A stretch of 64,000 bases of DNA from Bradyrhizobium australiense (GTDB taxonomy: Bacteria; Pseudomonadota; Alphaproteobacteria; Rhizobiales; Xanthobacteraceae): NCBI RefSeq assembly GCF_013114825.1, contig NZ_JAAVLX010000001.1:558001-622000 (forward strand), in the 5' to 3' direction. Each line of letters opens with the position of its first letter. Position 1 is the stretch's first letter. This document shows, in pieces, positions 41,268-50,935 of this stretch. The notes beneath the pieces are model-generated. The model had not been told where the DNA came from. It saw nothing but the letters and a program-made list of their open reading frames with translations, and made no database searches. The translations under genes and the position numbers were made by a program.

Positions 41268-42531
41268 ACGTTTCCTCGGTAATCGCCTTGAACCATTTTT
41301 CTGCGCCGTCCGCCTCACGCTGGCGCACTTCGCGCGGCGCATCAACTCGGCTTGTCGCGCCTTCGACCTCGGCGAATTGTCCCTCTTTGGGCTGATACAC
41401 GCCCGATAGCGAGAACGCGTAACCCGGCGCGACGGTGTTGTAGCAGGCGCCGCTCAGCCGGGGCGTCTGGGGCGTTCTGCCCGACATCATGGCGACAATC
41501 GCGGCGGCGCATGCCTTGCCTTGCGCGCTCGCGGCCGACGCGGCCTTCGGAATTTGCCCGGCGATGCAAGCGTCTCCAATGACGTGAATATTGGGCACGA
41601 GCTTCGAGGCAAAGCTGACGGGATCGATCGGGCACCAGCCGGTATTGTCGGCAGCGCCTGCAATCTCGGCAATGCGACCGGCCTTCTGCGGCGGGATAAC
41701 GCTGGCGACCTGCGCTGTATAGTTGCCGAAATCGGTGATGATGGTGCTGGTCGCGGGGTCGACCGATGTCACTCTTCCGCCCTGTGATAGCGAAATCCGC
41801 TCGATCATGCCGGGATAGAGCTCCTTCCAAGCGGCCTCGAACAGTTTTTGCTGCGAAAAGCCGTCCTTTGCGTCGAGGATCAGCACCTTCGAGCGCGGCT
41901 TTCTGGTTTTCAGATAATGCGCGATCAGGCAGGCGCGCTCGTAGGGCGCGGGCGGACAGCGCAAGGGAGCCGCGGGGACGGCGATCACCACCGTTCCGCC
42001 ATCCTCCATGCCTTCAATCTGCTTGCGCAGCAGCATGGTTTGCTCGCCGGCCTTCCAGGCGTGCGGCATTTTGATCGATGCGGCTTCGTCATAGCCTGGC
42101 AGGGCGTCGAAGCGCAGGTCGATGCCGGGGGAAAGCACGAGGCCGTCGTAGGCAAGCGAATTGCCGTCGGCCAAGACAATTGTGCGCGCTTGCGGATCGA
42201 TTTCCGCAGCGGCTTGCGGGATGACGGTGACGCCTGCGGCAGCGATCTTATGATAGGTGAATTGCTGCGCGGGCATCTCCCGCATGCCCACGATCACCTC
42301 GTTGCTGAACGGACATGCCGTAAACGTTTGATTCGGCTCGATCAGGCTTACCTGAAGCTTTGCATCAAGCTGCCGCAGCGCGCGGGCGCAGCTTGCGCCG
42401 CCGAACCCGCCGCCGATGACCGCGACGCGCGCCGTCCCTTGCGCAAAGGACGGGCATGGCAATGCCGCAGCCGCGGATGCGGCGATGCCGCGAGCGACAT
42501 CTCTGCGCGTCATCCGGCGCGTGGCGACCAT
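41260..42531 (-). CDS. soxF: SoxF / flavocytochrome c sulfide dehydrogenase flavoprotein
   Basis: A 423-residue periplasmic FAD protein. The Tat signal is MTRRDVARGIAASAAAALP. The FAD-binding motif is VAVIGGGFGGASCARAL. Redox cysteines of the family are in TACPFSNEVIVG and TGWCPIDP, and a C-terminal FCSD domain includes CYNTVAPGYAFSLSGVYQP. It oxidises sulfide or supports the Sox system. Its cytochrome partner (FccA) is not encoded nearby, as in Paracoccus where SoxF works with a separate SoxE. It is the first gene of the soxFXYZA run, so the promoter should lie in the 54-base gap after the molybdenum hydroxylase gene or further upstream. Confidence 0.87.
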   Translation of the reverse strand: MVATRRMTRRDVARGIAASAAAALPCPSFAQGTARVAVIGGGFGGASCARALRQLDAKLQVSLIEPNQTFTACPFSNEVIVGMREMPAQQFTYHKIAAAGVTVIPQAAAEIDPQARTIVLADGNSLAYDGLVLSPGIDLRFDALPGYDEAASIKMPHAWKAGEQTMLLRKQIEGMEDGGTVVIAVPAAPLRCPPAPYERACLIAHYLKTRKPRSKVLILDAKDGFSQQKLFEAAWKELYPGMIERISLSQGGRVTSVDPATSTIITDFGNYTAQVASVIPPQKAGRIAEIAGAADNTGWCPIDPVSFASKLVPNIHVIGDACIAGQIPKAASAASAQGKACAAAIVAMMSGRTPQTPRLSGACYNTVAPGYAFSLSGVYQPKEGQFAEVEGATSRVDAPREVRQREADGAEKWFKAITEETFG

Positions 42532-42585
42532 GGCAACATCCGGAAAAGGAGAGCGGCGGCCGGATCGGGCCGCCGCCCATTACTC

Positions 42586-44772
42586 TCAGGCAAACGTGAT
42601 GTTCTGGTCCTTCAGCGGGACCGAACGGATACGCTTTCCTGTCGCCGCGTAGTAGGCGTTGAGCACCGCGGGCGCGGCAACGCCGATGGTCGGCTCGCCG
42701 ACGCCGCCCCAGAAGCCGCCGCTCGGCACCATGACGCATTCCACCTTCGGCATCGCGGCGATCCGCATGGAATCGTAGGTGTCGAAGTTGGTCTGCTCGA
42801 TCTTGCCGTCCTTCACCGTGCAGCCGCCGTAGAACAGGGCGGACAGGCCATAGACAAAGGACCCCGCGATCTGCCGTTCGACCTGCGCCGGGTTGACGAC
42901 GTAGCCAGGGTCGGTCGAGGCGACGATGCGATGCACCTTGATCTTGCTGCCGTCGGTGACGGAGATTTCCGCAGCACCCGCGACATAGCTGCCATAGCCC
43001 ATCACCTGCGCAATCCCGCGATGAATGCCTTGCGGCGCGGGCTTGCCCCAACCGATCTTGTCGGCCACGGCATTGAGCACGGCGAGATGTTTCGGATGCT
43101 TGCTCATCAGCTTGCGGCGGAATTCCAGCGGATCCTGGCCGACCGCATTCGCAAGCTCATCCATGAAGCATTCCAGATAGATCGCGTTGTGATTGACGTT
43201 GACGCCGCGCCAGAAGCCCGGCGGAACGTGCGGATTGCGCATGGAGTGCTCGACCAAAAGGTTCGGCACGGAATAGCCGATCGCCGCTTCACCCGTGGCA
43301 TTGAGGCCCTGGAACGCCGCCGGATCCTTGCCGTTTTCCAGCGCCGCCGGACGCACCGAGAACAGGATCGACTGGCCTGACAAGCGCACATGCAGCGCTG
43401 TCAGATTATTATCGGCATCGAACGCGCCGGTCAGCTTGCACTGCGTGACCGGATGATACTTGCCGTGCGCCATGTCCTCTTCGCGCGACCACAACAGCTT
43501 GACCGGCGTGCCCGGCATCTGCTTGGCGATGAGAACCGCCTGCCGGACATAATCAGTCATGCCGCGGCGGCCGAAGCCGCCGCCCAGCATCAGCTTGTGG
43601 ACCTCGCATTTTTCGGCCGGCAATCCCGACGCTTCCAGCGTAGCGGCAAAGGCCGCTTCGCCGTTCTGCGTGCCGCACCAGACCTCGCATTTGTCCGCGG
43701 TGTAGAGCGCCGTAGCATTCAGCGGCTCCATCGTGACGTGGTTCTGGTAGGGATAGTTGTAGACCGCCTCGACCTTCTTGGCGGCCGAGGCAATCGCCGC
43801 TTTGGCGTCGCCGTTCTGGTTGCCGATATAGGCGGGCTGGGCATTGTCGAGGCCCTCGGCCAGCCATTTGGCGATCGATTCGCTCGAGACCTTTGCGTTC
43901 TCGCCTTCGTCCCACTCGATCGGCAGCGCCTCCAGCGCGGTCTTGGCGTGCCACCAGGTGTCGGCAACGACCGCGACCGCGCTATCGCCAACCTTCACCA
44001 CGTTTTTCACGCCCTTCATGCCGGTGATCTTGGCTTCGTCGTAGCTTTTCAGCTTGCCGCCGAACACTGGGCAATCCTTGATCGCGGCGTTGAGCATACC
44101 CGGCAGCTTGACGTCTGCGCCGTAAATCATGGCGCCGGTGGTCTTGTCGACGGTGTCGAGCCGCTTCAATCCCTTGCCGGCAATCTTCCAGTCTTTGGGA
44201 TCCTTCAGTTTCACATCGGCCGGCGGTTCGAGTTTTGCGGCGGCTTCCACCACTTTACCGTAGGTCGTGGTCTTGCCCGATGGCGTATGGGTGATGACGC
44301 TGTTGGAAGCGGTGCATTCGGAAGCCGGCACCTTCCATTCGTTCGCGGCGGCCTGCACCAGCATCATGCGCGCGGTGGCGCCGCCCTTGCGGACATAGTC
44401 CTGGCTGGAGCGGATCCCCCGGCTGCCGCCGGTCGAGAAATCGCCCCAGGCGCGCTTGCGTGCGACACTTTGACCCGGCGTCGGATATTCGGTGACGACC
44501 TTCGACCAGTCGCATTCGAGTTCTTCGGCGACGAGCTGGGCGAGGCCGGTGAGGGTGCCCTGGCCCATCTCGGAGCGGGCGATGCGGATCACGACGGTGT
44601 CGTCGGGGCGGATCACCACCCAGGCATTGACCTCGGGCGAACCATCAGCGGCGCGAACCACGGTCGGCCCACCAAAGGGAAGGTCAAGGCCGAGCGACAG
44701 GCCGGCGCCGGCGGCCGCGGTGCCGATCACGAAGGCGCGGCGGTTGAGTTTGGGCATCACGTGCTGGTTCAT
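42586..44772 (-). CDS. molybdopterin-binding aldehyde oxidase/isoquinoline 1-oxidoreductase-like subunit
   Basis: A 728-residue periplasmic molybdenum hydroxylase large subunit. A Tat signal is visible (LNRRAFVIGTAAAGAGLSLGL). Then come VIRIARSEMGQGTLTGLAQLVAEEL, LMLGGGFGRRGMTDYVRQAVLIA, PHVPPGFWRGVNVNHNAIYLECFMDELA, and the active-site glutamate in GGVGEPTIGVAAPAVLNA. ATG 44772 follows GAGGGGGGA. It pairs with the [2Fe-2S] subunit just upstream. Such IorAB-type enzymes oxidise aldehydes or N-heterocycles and need a cytochrome c acceptor, not evident here. It is not the nicotinate dehydrogenase (that is NicAB), but a heterocycle substrate is possible. Confidence 0.88.
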   Translation of the reverse strand: MNQHVMPKLNRRAFVIGTAAAGAGLSLGLDLPFGGPTVVRAADGSPEVNAWVVIRPDDTVVIRIARSEMGQGTLTGLAQLVAEELECDWSKVVTEYPTPGQSVARKRAWGDFSTGGSRGIRSSQDYVRKGGATARMMLVQAAANEWKVPASECTASNSVITHTPSGKTTTYGKVVEAAAKLEPPADVKLKDPKDWKIAGKGLKRLDTVDKTTGAMIYGADVKLPGMLNAAIKDCPVFGGKLKSYDEAKITGMKGVKNVVKVGDSAVAVVADTWWHAKTALEALPIEWDEGENAKVSSESIAKWLAEGLDNAQPAYIGNQNGDAKAAIASAAKKVEAVYNYPYQNHVTMEPLNATALYTADKCEVWCGTQNGEAAFAATLEASGLPAEKCEVHKLMLGGGFGRRGMTDYVRQAVLIAKQMPGTPVKLLWSREEDMAHGKYHPVTQCKLTGAFDADNNLTALHVRLSGQSILFSVRPAALENGKDPAAFQGLNATGEAAIGYSVPNLLVEHSMRNPHVPPGFWRGVNVNHNAIYLECFMDELANAVGQDPLEFRRKLMSKHPKHLAVLNAVADKIGWGKPAPQGIHRGIAQVMGYGSYVAGAAEISVTDGSKIKVHRIVASTDPGYVVNPAQVERQIAGSFVYGLSALFYGGCTVKDGKIEQTNFDTYDSMRIAAMPKVECVMVPSGGFWGGVGEPTIGVAAPAVLNAYYAATGKRIRSVPLKDQNITFA

Positions 44773-44783
44773 GGCGTCCCCCC

Positions 44784-45233
44784 TCACGCGCTTGCAGCGG
44801 CGTGGATCGCCTCGCGGACCTGCTGGAAGGTCCCGCAGCGGCAGATATTGGTGATGGCCTCGTCGATGTCCTGGTCGGTCGGCTTCGGCTTCTCCTTGAG
44901 AAGCGCTGCGACCGCCATGATCATGCCGCTCTGGCAATAGCCGCATTGTGGCACATCGTTGGCAACCCAGGCCTGCTGCACCTTGTGTAGCGCGCCATTT
45001 GAGGCGAGACCTTCGATCGTGGTGATCTGCTTGCCGGCCGCTTCGCTGACCGTAACGCCGCAGGAGCGCATTGCGACCCCGTCGACATGAACGGTGCAGG
45101 CGCCGCATTGTGCAATGCCGCACCCATATTTGGTGCCGGTCAGCCCGACATTCTCCCGGATTGCCCAAAGCAGCGGCGTGTCGTCTTCGACGTCCACATT
45201 GATTGTTTTGCCGTTTATTGTGAGGTTTGCCAT
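44784..45233 (-). CDS. [2Fe-2S] subunit of molybdenum hydroxylase (IorA-like)
   Basis: A 149-residue protein with two cluster sites: [17 protein letters not shown] followed by RSC, and CGYCQSGMI followed by [29 protein letters not shown] is the canonical start. It lacks a signal and should be exported with its Tat-bearing partner. The large subunit starts 11 bases after its stop. GATACGCGATG shows no strong ribosome site; the ATG is set by homology to the family start. Confidence 0.9.
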   Translation of the reverse strand: MANLTINGKTINVDVEDDTPLLWAIRENVGLTGTKYGCGIAQCGACTVHVDGVAMRSCGVTVSEAAGKQITTIEGLASNGALHKVQQAWVANDVPQCGYCQSGMIMAVAALLKEKPKPTDQDIDEAITNICRCGTFQQVREAIHAAASA

Positions 45234-45404
45234 CGCGTATCCCCTATTAGCTCAATCCACCGAGTGAGCTGCGCGCGGGAAGATGGCCTGCAACTTGGAA
45301 CAGTTCAAATCAAGAAAATGCGCTTGCGCACGGGGATGAAAGTTGATTGGCCGGGGTTATATGGCGCTGCAATCTCGAAATTGCCGGCGCCGTGGTCCGG
45401 ACCG

Positions 45405-46388
45405 CTATGGTTTGCTGGTCTTGAAGGTGTCGAGAATCTCCGCGCAGACGGACCCCGACCGGGTGCACCAGGCACGCTGCGCCGCCGCTGCTCCCGTTCG
45501 CAGCGCTTCAACGATCAACGGCGCGGGATTTGAATCAATTGTGACGCCGTTCTGGCGCATGCGGTGATAGTTCTGTTCCAGCCGCGTCGACAGCGCGAGC
45601 CACAATTCGCTCTCGGTTTGACGGCTGGCGGCATCGACCGCGGCTCTCGTGTCCGGATTCAAACCGTCATAGGCCGCCTGATTGACGCTCGCGATCGAAA
45701 GCGGCAGCGAATAGCTGATCTCGCTGAAATAGGGCAGATACTCCCAAAGCTTGCGGCCGGCGCCGCCATCTCCTGACGACAACACCGCATTGATGCTGCC
45801 ATCGACTAGTTTCGGCATGGTGTCGGCGAAACTGATCGCTGCGGCCTTGGCACCAACGCTTAGGAATACCTCGGTTGAGGTTTTGTCATAGGTCCGGATG
45901 GAAAGAATGGCCAGGTCGGGCGGCGACGTCAGCGGCGTCTTCGACCAAATGCCTGAAGGCGGCCATGGCGTCAGATAAAGCAGCCGCAGGCCTTTCTTCT
46001 GCAGTGCCGCCGCAAGATGCGGCCGCGCGATATCGGCAAGGCGTTTGGCGTCGGCGGTCGACGTCACCAGAAACGGCAGCGAAGGCAGCGCAAAGATCGG
46101 GTCTTCGGCCTCGAGCGCGCCGGCAAAGGCATCGCCGGCCTGCACCCGGCCATCCGCAATCGCGGCGAGCATGCCGGCCGATTTGATGCCGGCCTTGGCG
46201 TCGAAGCTCGGCCTGATGTCGAGCTTGCCTGCGCTGGACTCGGCGACGTGTTTGGTGAAGGTCGTCAGGCCAATTCCCGGCATCGCGTTTTGCGGATATT
46301 CCGTTGGCATGTCCCAGACGATCTGGGCCTGAAGGGCTGCCGGAAACAGCAAAAGACATACGCCGGCCAGCACAGTGAGAATTCGCAA
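45405..46388 (-). CDS. TRAP transporter substrate-binding protein (DctP family), orphan
   Basis: About 327 residues. I choose TTG 46388, which has GGAGG five bases upstream and gives a clean signal peptide (MRILTVLAGVCLLLFPAALQA). Longer starts at 46406 and 46439 have no ribosome site. Family marks are FTKHVAESSAGKLDIRPSFD, PSLPFLVTS and RTYDKTSTEVFLSVGAKAAAISFADTMPKLVDGSINAVLSS. Related proteins bind carboxylates in the periplasm. The membrane subunits DctQ and DctM are not in the window, so it either uses a transporter encoded elsewhere or serves as a sensor. Confidence 0.82.
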   Translation of the reverse strand: MRILTVLAGVCLLLFPAALQAQIVWDMPTEYPQNAMPGIGLTTFTKHVAESSAGKLDIRPSFDAKAGIKSAGMLAAIADGRVQAGDAFAGALEAEDPIFALPSLPFLVTSTADAKRLADIARPHLAAALQKKGLRLLYLTPWPPSGIWSKTPLTSPPDLAILSIRTYDKTSTEVFLSVGAKAAAISFADTMPKLVDGSINAVLSSGDGGAGRKLWEYLPYFSEISYSLPLSIASVNQAAYDGLNPDTRAAVDAASRQTESELWLALSTRLEQNYHRMRQNGVTIDSNPAPLIVEALRTGAAAAQRAWCTRSGSVCAEILDTFKTSKP

Positions 46389-46479
46389 CTCGCCCTCCAA
46401 ACCCATCGCGCTCGCTCGATCGCCGGGCGATGACCTCATGTGCTACGCGGAGCACCCACGGCCAAACGCAGGAAACTCA

Positions 46480-47829
46480 TCACGCTGCCGAGCGCAGCAA
46501 ACCGGCACCGAGTGCCAATGCAAGCGTCGCGCCATCATGGCCGGCAAGGGCAAAACACAGGGCTGCAAGAGCAGCGCCGAGCGTTTGCCCGGTCAGGCGT
46601 GCGGTTGCGACGATGCCGCTTGCGCTGCCACTGCGGTGCGGTGGTGCGCTCGACATCAGCGCCCGCAAATTGGGCGTTTGAAAGAAACCGAAGCCGATCC
46701 CGCAAATCACGGTGCGCCAGACGATGTTGGCGGTGCTGGGGTCTGGTGGCAGCGTCGCCAGCAGTGCCATGCCGATGCCAAGCAATACCAGGCCAAGGCC
46801 GCCGAGGATGCCGACGGGATAGCGGTCCGACAGCCGGCCCCCAATCGGCGCCATGATTGCCACGACCAGCGGCCAGGGCGTCATGAAAAAACCGGTCTCC
46901 ACCTGAGACCGGTGCAGCACGTCTTCGAAGTAGAAGGGCAACGAGACGAAGGCCAGTCCCTGCACGGCGAATGAACAAACCGACGTGGCTGTCGACAGCG
47001 CAAACATCGGCCGTCGGAACAGGTCGATCGGCAACATCGGCGCGGGATGGTCTGCATCTCGTCGGGTCATGATCCAGCCGAGCAGCAATGCCGCGCCAAG
47101 CTCCACTCCGACCAGGACAGGCGGGGCCTGATGCGCCGCGCTGCCGATGCCGATGATGAAGAGCCCGAGGCAACTTGCGGTCAGGGCCGCGCTCGCAAAA
47201 TCGAACGCGTGCTTTGCGCGCGGCGTTTTCGGCAAGGTCTTGAGGCCGATCCAGATTGCGATCACGCCGAAGGGGATATTGATCGCGAACAGCCATGGCC
47301 ATGTTCCGATTGCAAGGATCGCGGAGGCAATCGTCGGACCGAACGTGAATGCCGTACCGACGACCAGCGCGTTATGGCCGAAGCCGCGGCCGAGCATGTG
47401 CGTCGGATAGACGAAACGGACCAGCGCCGCGTTCACGCTCATGATGCCGCTGGCGCCCAACCCCTGCAGCGCCCGCGCTGCCGTCAGGCTGGGCAGCGAC
47501 CATGCCAAGGCGCAGCCGAGCGAGGCCAGGGTGAACAGCACGAGACCGCCGATATAGATGCGTTCATGACCGACGATCTCGCCGAGCGCGCCGAGCGGCA
47601 GCAGCGTCGCGACCAGCGCGATCTGGTAGATATTGACGACCCAGACCACGTCGGCCGGACTGACATGGAGGTCGGCCGCGATGGCGGGCAGTGCGATGTT
47701 AGCGATTGCCGTATCCAGCGAAGCCATCGCTAGCGCGGTAAAGATCGCCGCGACCGCCCAGCGCCTGAGTTCCGGCGGCAAGCCGTCGATGGGCGTGGCG
47801 GGCGGCTTCGCGGTCGTATCCAGTGACAT
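46480..47829 (-). CDS. MFS transporter, DHA2/EmrB-QacA-like
   Basis: A 449-residue inner-membrane transporter with 12-14 hydrophobic segments. MASLDTAIANIALPAIAADLHVSPADVVWVVNIYQIALVATLLPLGALGEIVGHERIYIGGL is the classic first pair of helices with motif D1, typical of drug exporters. GGRLSDRYPVGILGGLGLVL is the motif A-like loop in the second half. Start ATG 47829 gives MSLDTTAKPPA; longer frames extend into non-homologous sequence. Function is presumably efflux of a toxic or metabolic compound. The neighbours do not narrow this. Confidence 0.87.
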   Translation of the reverse strand: MSLDTTAKPPATPIDGLPPELRRWAVAAIFTALAMASLDTAIANIALPAIAADLHVSPADVVWVVNIYQIALVATLLPLGALGEIVGHERIYIGGLVLFTLASLGCALAWSLPSLTAARALQGLGASGIMSVNAALVRFVYPTHMLGRGFGHNALVVGTAFTFGPTIASAILAIGTWPWLFAINIPFGVIAIWIGLKTLPKTPRAKHAFDFASAALTASCLGLFIIGIGSAAHQAPPVLVGVELGAALLLGWIMTRRDADHPAPMLPIDLFRRPMFALSTATSVCSFAVQGLAFVSLPFYFEDVLHRSQVETGFFMTPWPLVVAIMAPIGGRLSDRYPVGILGGLGLVLLGIGMALLATLPPDPSTANIVWRTVICGIGFGFFQTPNLRALMSSAPPHRSGSASGIVATARLTGQTLGAALAALCFALAGHDGATLALALGAGLLRSAA

Positions 47830-48079
47830 TCTCTTGGGCTCTCCACGCCAGGGGCGGTCGCGCCCTCTGCGGCGTGTACTACGGACGCGGCGCGTGCCAC
47901 AGGCACGCCGCTGCATGATGCGTATGCGAAGCGACGGCCGGCATCGCAAAAAGCCCTTTCGCGCCAAATCCGCGCGCCGACTTTCGGATACCTTCACGGC
48001 CGCCAAGCGATCGACTAGGCTTGAGGCGCACAGCGACCGCAATGTCATAAGAAGACGGTCGCCGGCGAGAGGAAACGCT

Positions 48080-49849
48080 TTGAACGGACTGGCGGGCCGG
48101 CGCAGCGAAGCCATGCGTAGCGCAAGTGAGGGCAGGCGTGGGCGCGTAGGGTCCGGCCTGTGGGTTTCCCTCCTGCTGGCGATCCTCGGCTTTCTCGTTA
48201 TCTACCCGATCCTGATGCTGCTGCTCGGTGCGCTTACCGACACCAATCCGGTGGTCGACGGCATCAGCCTCCGTCATCTCTCGGTGACCAACTTCCTCAC
48301 CGTGCTGGCGAACCCGAATGTCGCCGAGGCGCTCGCGAACACGCTGATTGCCTGTGGCGGCGGCACGCTGATCGCAGTCGCGGTCGGATTGCTGTTTTCC
48401 TGGATCGTCGTCCGCACCAATACGCCGTTCAAAGGCTTTATCGCGGCCGCCAGCATCCTGCCATTGTTCGCGCCGCCGCTGGTCGCGGGTGTTGCATGGG
48501 CGATCCTCGGCTCGCCGAAGACCGGCCTGATCAACACCATGTTCAAATGGGTGGGGCTGGATTGGCGCGTCGATTTCTATTCGATGTGGGGATTGGTGTT
48601 CGTGTTCGGCATCTACTACGCGCCGTATGTCTACATGTTCACCTCTTCGGCGCTGCGCAACATGGATCCGAGCCTGGAGGAGGCCGCCGAGATTTCGGGC
48701 GCCAGTGCGTTCGCCACGCTGTTCTCGGTGACGTTTCCATTGATCATGCCGGCGATCGTCTCGGGCATGCTGCTGTCGTTCATCGTGATGCTCGGCATCT
48801 ACGGCATTCCGGCGGTGTTGGGCGCGCCGGCCAACCTTGCCGTGCTAACCACCTATATTTTCAAGCTCACCAACTGGTCACCTCCGCTCTACAACACCGC
48901 CGCTGCGGTGGCGATCATCCTGATGGTCGTCACCGGCCTGCTCGTGTTCCTGCAGCACACGGTGCTAAGCGGCCGCAGCTATACGACCGTCGCCGGCAAG
49001 GCGTTCCGTCCGCGCAGCCTCGATCTGGGGCGCTGGCGCTGGTTCACCTTCGGTCTCGGCATCGTTTACCTCCTGGTCGTCGTGGTGCTGCCGTTGTTCG
49101 CGCTGATCGTCGCCGCGTTCCGCAAGTTCATGTTCATCCGCGATGTCTCGAGCCTGTTCGATGCCAGGCAATATTCTCTGATGCATTTTCAAAGTATCTT
49201 CGACAATCCGCTGACCATGCGCTCGATCTACAACGCCGTCGAAGTCGGGCTGATCACCGCGATGGTCGGCGGTGCGCTGGCGTTTGCGATCGGCTACACC
49301 ATTCACCGCACCCAGGTGGTGGGCCGCCGCTGGATCGACGTGATCTCGACCCTGCCGGTCGCGATCCCAGGCCTCGTGGTCGGCGTCGCCTATCTCTGGG
49401 CCTGGATCGGCATTCCCGCTGGGCTCTACGGCACGATCTGGATTCTGGCGCTGGCGTTCATCGCGCGCTTCATGCCGGATACGGTCAAGGCGTTGTCGAC
49501 CTCATTCCTGCAGATTCATCGCGAGCTCGAGGAAGCCGCCTGGGTCTGCGGCAAGGGCGTGCTCGGCACCATCAGGACGATTGTGCTGCCGCTGGCGCGG
49601 CCGGGCGTGATCGCCTCGATGACGCTATTGTTTGTGCTCGCGATCCGTGAACTCGGCTCGTCGCTGTTTCTCTATACCAGCAACACCATGGTGATGTCGG
49701 TGCTGCTGCTCGACTATTACGAAGGCGGAAACCTCGGAAAAACTGCGGCATTCAGCCTGGTGCAGACCGTTCTGCTCGGCGTTCTCATCGGCGGCGCCAA
49801 TTGGCTGTCGCGCGGTGCGGCGCAGGGCAGTGTCGCCCGAACCGGATAA
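48080..49849 (+). CDS. ABC transporter permease, iron(III)/thiamine type (two-domain)
   Basis: About 589 residues and about 12 membrane spans in two halves. Each half has the permease coupling loop: LEEAAEISGASAFATLFSVTFPLIMPAI and LEEAAWVCGKGVLGTIRTIVLPLARPGV. This double form is typical of FbpB, AfuB and ThiP. I choose TTG 48080 because GAGAGGAAACG precedes it; ATG 48113 is the alternative. It forms an operon with the binding protein 23 bases downstream and the ATPase. It is divergent from the MFS gene. Confidence 0.88.
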   Translation: MNGLAGRRSEAMRSASEGRRGRVGSGLWVSLLLAILGFLVIYPILMLLLGALTDTNPVVDGISLRHLSVTNFLTVLANPNVAEALANTLIACGGGTLIAVAVGLLFSWIVVRTNTPFKGFIAAASILPLFAPPLVAGVAWAILGSPKTGLINTMFKWVGLDWRVDFYSMWGLVFVFGIYYAPYVYMFTSSALRNMDPSLEEAAEISGASAFATLFSVTFPLIMPAIVSGMLLSFIVMLGIYGIPAVLGAPANLAVLTTYIFKLTNWSPPLYNTAAAVAIILMVVTGLLVFLQHTVLSGRSYTTVAGKAFRPRSLDLGRWRWFTFGLGIVYLLVVVVLPLFALIVAAFRKFMFIRDVSSLFDARQYSLMHFQSIFDNPLTMRSIYNAVEVGLITAMVGGALAFAIGYTIHRTQVVGRRWIDVISTLPVAIPGLVVGVAYLWAWIGIPAGLYGTIWILALAFIARFMPDTVKALSTSFLQIHRELEEAAWVCGKGVLGTIRTIVLPLARPGVIASMTLLFVLAIRELGSSLFLYTSNTMVMSVLLLDYYEGGNLGKTAAFSLVQTVLLGVLIGGANWLSRGAAQGSVARTG

Positions 49850-49872
49850 CAAGAGGAAGGGGAGGATTGGCT

Positions 49873-50907
49873 ATGACTGGAAGGATCTTCACCAACATTG
49901 CTGCCGCTGCCGCCATCGCCGGTCTCGCGCTTGCTTGCGGCGCACCGGCGCAGGCGCAGGAGTTCGGTTCGCCCGAACTGATTGCGGCGGCGAAGGCCGA
50001 GGGGAAGCTGGTGTACTACACCGCGAACTTCGCCGAAGTCGAGCAGCAGGTCATCAAGGCGTTCAACAAGCGCTTCCCCGAGATCAAGGTCGAGATGGTA
50101 CGCGCGCCAGGCGGCCAGCTCATCACCCGCGTCAAGACCGAGGCGGCGGCTGGAAAACTGATCGCCGACGTGGTCGATCATTCCGACCGCGCGCTGATGC
50201 AGCCTTTGGCGGACATGTTCCAGGATTACGCGCCGCCGAATGCCGCCGACTATAATCCTGAGGCGCAGATCGCACCGCAGCTCTGGCCGCGTGTCACACT
50301 GGTGTGGGCGATTGCCTACAATACTGAGCTGGTAAAGAACCCGCCGAAGACCTGGATGGACCTCACCAAGCCCGAATACAACAAATTGACCGGGCAGGTG
50401 ATCGCTCCGTCGGGCGGCACCACGTGGACCCGGGTGATGTTCGAGCGCCAGGTGCTCGGCGAGGATTATTGGGCCAAGCAGGCTGCGACTCATCCGGTGC
50501 TCTATCCATCGGGTGCGCCGATGTCAGATTCGCTGGTGCGCGGCGAAATCGCGATGGGGCCGTTGCTCTACAACGCGATCTATCCGAAGCAGAAGGACGG
50601 CGCGCCTATTCAGATCTTCTTTCCGCCGGAAGGCGCGCCGGTCAATCCTTATGCAACGGGCATTCCGAAAACCGCCGCGCACCCGAATGCTGCCAAACTG
50701 TTTCTCAACTGGTGCCTCTCGAAGGAGGGCCAGACCTTCATGATCAAGGAGCTCGGCAATCTCACGTCACTGAAGGTGCCGCCGGCATATCCGGAAGGCT
50801 TTGATCCCAAAATGGTCAAGGTCTGGTTTCCGAAGTTCGACGAGTACGTGAAGTTGCACGCGGCTTGGGTGGCCGAGTGGAACAAGGCCTATGGCTACGG
50901 GCAATGA
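49873..50907 (+). CDS. ABC transporter substrate-binding protein, FbpA-like
   Basis: A 344-residue periplasmic protein with signal peptide ending in ACGAPAQAQ. The opening SPELIAAAKAEGKLVYYTANFAEVEQQVIKAFNKRFP is typical of iron(III) or 2-aminoethylphosphonate-type binding proteins. The adjacent tyrosines used by FbpA for iron are not clearly present near the C-terminus, so the ligand may be another anion or a chelate. ATG 49873 follows GGGGAGGATTGG. It sits between its permease and ATPase genes. Confidence 0.85.
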   Translation: MTGRIFTNIAAAAAIAGLALACGAPAQAQEFGSPELIAAAKAEGKLVYYTANFAEVEQQVIKAFNKRFPEIKVEMVRAPGGQLITRVKTEAAAGKLIADVVDHSDRALMQPLADMFQDYAPPNAADYNPEAQIAPQLWPRVTLVWAIAYNTELVKNPPKTWMDLTKPEYNKLTGQVIAPSGGTTWTRVMFERQVLGEDYWAKQAATHPVLYPSGAPMSDSLVRGEIAMGPLLYNAIYPKQKDGAPIQIFFPPEGAPVNPYATGIPKTAAHPNAAKLFLNWCLSKEGQTFMIKELGNLTSLKVPPAYPEGFDPKMVKVWFPKFDEYVKLHAAWVAEWNKAYGYGQ

Positions 50908-50935
50908 TCGTCATATCAGGCAACCTGTTGAACCG

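Noticed and set aside
42616..45168. An 860-codon version of the molybdenum hydroxylase large subunit
   Set aside because: The extra N-terminal part overlaps the [2Fe-2S] subunit gene. ATG 44772 has a strong ribosome site and begins a Tat signal.
42586..45233. The second molybdenum hydroxylase as the nicotinate dehydrogenase
   Set aside because: It lacks the triheme extension, has a Tat signal and lies away from the shared operators; NicAB at 16670-20715 fits far better.
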